In this document: piece by piece, positions 63,233 to 64,000 of the stretch
How positions within the stretch are numbered: position 1 is the stretch's first letter
Layout of the letters: every line of letters begins with the position of its first letter
Assembly: GCF_003201865.1 (NCBI RefSeq)
Contig: NZ_QJJJ01000001.1
Location: 62,001 to 126,000, forward strand
From: Methylobacterium sp. B4
GTDB lineage: Bacteria > Pseudomonadota > Alphaproteobacteria > Rhizobiales > Beijerinckiaceae
Direction: 5' to 3'
Length of the DNA stretch: 64,000 nt
Notes under the pieces: model-generated
Database searches by the model: none
Told to the model about the DNA's origin: nothing
Seen by the model: only the letters and a program-made list of their open reading frames with translations
Translations under genes and position numbers: made by a program

Positions 63233-64000
63233 TCAAGCTAAGGCTTCTTGCAGCAGCTCGGCTTCGGCCTCGGCCAGGATCTCGTCGGCCCCCTCCCCGT
63301 AGACCCGCTCGCGCCCGATTTCGAGCATGACGGACACGGAGAGCGGCGAGACGCGGTCGAGCGCCCTGTGGGTGATTCGCCCCCGGATGCGCTTCAGCAT
63401 CATGCCGAGGCGGGTCACGTCGAGGAGTCCGGTTGCCGCATCCTGGCGCGCGGCGCGCAGGAGCAGGTGGTCCGGCTGGTGGCGGCGCAGCACGTCGTAG
63501 ATCAGGTCGGTCGAGATCGTGACCTGCCGGCCGGTCTTCTTATGGCCGGGAAAGCGCCGCTCGATCAGCCCGGCGATGACCGCGCATTGGCGGAAGGTGC
63601 GCTTCATCATCGCCGACTCGTCGAGCCACGCTTCGAGATCGTCGCCGAGCATGTCCTCGTCGAACAGCGCCTCCATGAAGCCGGGCGAGAGCGCGGCGCG
63701 CTCGCTGACATCCCGCGTGCACCAGATGGCGATGCCGTAATCGTTGGCGGCGAATCCCAGGGGGCGCATGCCGGCACGCTCCAGGCGCCGGGTCAGCAGC
63801 ATCCCGAGCGTCTGGTGGGCAAGCCGCCCCTCGAAGGGGAATGCCGTCAGGTAATGGCGCCCCGCGCGCGGAAACGTCTCGACCAGGAGGTCGCGTTCGC
63901 CGGGCAGCGCCGAGTGCCGGCGCTGCTGGGCGAGGTAGTCCGAGAGCTGGCGCGGCAGCCGGTCCCACTCGAACGGGTCGGCGATGATCGCCCGCACCCG
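63233..64000 (-). CDS. Ligase-associated DEXH-box helicase (Lhr-like), C-terminal part
   Basis: About 255 residues of the C-terminus of a large helicase; the 5' part lies beyond the right edge. DPFEWDRLPRQLSDYLAQQRRHSALPG, ETFPRAGRHYLTAFPFEGRLAHQTLGMLLTRRLE and FRQCAVIAGLIERRFPGHKKTGRQVTISTDLIYDVLRRHQPDHLLL match the Lhr C-terminal domain of the ligase-associated type. The helicase motifs are outside the window. It is transcribed just before pdeM. Confidence 0.85.
   Translation of the reverse strand, partial: RVRAIIADPFEWDRLPRQLSDYLAQQRRHSALPGERDLLVETFPRAGRHYLTAFPFEGRLAHQTLGMLLTRRLERAGMRPLGFAANDYGIAIWCTRDVSERAALSPGFMEALFDEDMLGDDLEAWLDESAMMKRTFRQCAVIAGLIERRFPGHKKTGRQVTISTDLIYDVLRRHQPDHLLLRAARQDAATGLLDVTRLGMMLKRIRGRITHRALDRVSPLSVSVMLEIGRERVYGEGADEILAEAEAELLQEALA

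Overview
The window looks like a chromosomal segment of a Methylobacterium/Methylorubrum-type alphaproteobacterium (Hyphomicrobiales). The DNA is very GC-rich. The ATP synthase is split, with an F0-only operon that includes a b' subunit. CcrM and a CtrA-type box are present, as are an alphaproteobacterial porin_2 protein and a BA14K protein. The 434-residue serine hydroxymethyltransferase closely resembles, from memory, the serine-cycle GlyA of Methylorubrum extorquens. That species-level impression is recognition, not a database result. Nearly everything is core, vertically inherited gene content. I see no prophage, insertion sequence, CRISPR array, toxin-antitoxin cassette, defence island, rRNA or tRNA gene.

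Layout, left to right. 1-3.4 kb: assimilatory nitrate reductase (nasA) and a truncated siroheme synthase, separated by a composite palindromic repeat. 3.6-6.9 kb: a DUF779 protein, a DUF992 exported protein and the ergothioneine pair egtB-egtD. 7.1-9.3 kb: murI, a phosphoesterase whose 3' end overlaps murI, and two tandemly duplicated 65-66-residue membrane proteins. 9.3-13.5 kb: dgkA, an AbrB-family membrane protein, oxyR and a divergent catalase with a candidate OxyR site between them. 13.6-23.8 kb: a BA14K protein, then the block nfu-tsaB-rimI-plsC-miaB-phoH-ybeY-corC-lnt on the minus strand, interrupted by one opposite-strand MEKHLA gene.

24-34 kb: rpoZ, rsh (ppGpp), a small exported protein, pyrE, a NYN-domain protein, smpB, dapA, a lytic transglycosylase with a CtrA-like box, and an HD phosphohydrolase. 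34-42 kb: a class III adenylate cyclase, an OmpA/BON-type protein with a small membrane partner, a porin, an ABC-F ATPase, a proline-rich miniprotein and a PHA-system protein. 42.6-47.9 kb: RlpA-like protein, ccrM, mutY, a DUF1428 protein, a DciA-like DUF721 protein and a DsbA-like thioredoxin. 47.9-50.9 kb: the F0 operon atpI-atpB-atpE-b'-b. 51.2-58.1 kb: glyA-nrdR-ribD-ribE, an opposite-strand exported protein, then ribH-nusB-thiL. 58.3-64 kb: a short-chain dehydrogenase, DUF1328 protein, ClC channel, DUF3429 protein, methyltransferase and the ligase-associated repair pair pdeM/Lhr-like helicase, cut by the right edge.

Functionally the segment links nitrogen assimilation, redox defence (ergothioneine, OxyR/catalase), tRNA and ribosome maturation, stringent response, envelope construction, cell-cycle methylation, ATP synthesis, one-carbon/serine metabolism and riboflavin synthesis. 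The points most worth a second look are the tandem miniproteins, the inverted pair of 93-96 bp repeats at about 29.2 and 58.1 kb, the CtrA box beside a GANTC site before the transglycosylase, the oxyR-katA operator region, and lone genes inserted in otherwise conserved blocks. I did not find a convincing undescribed multi-gene system.
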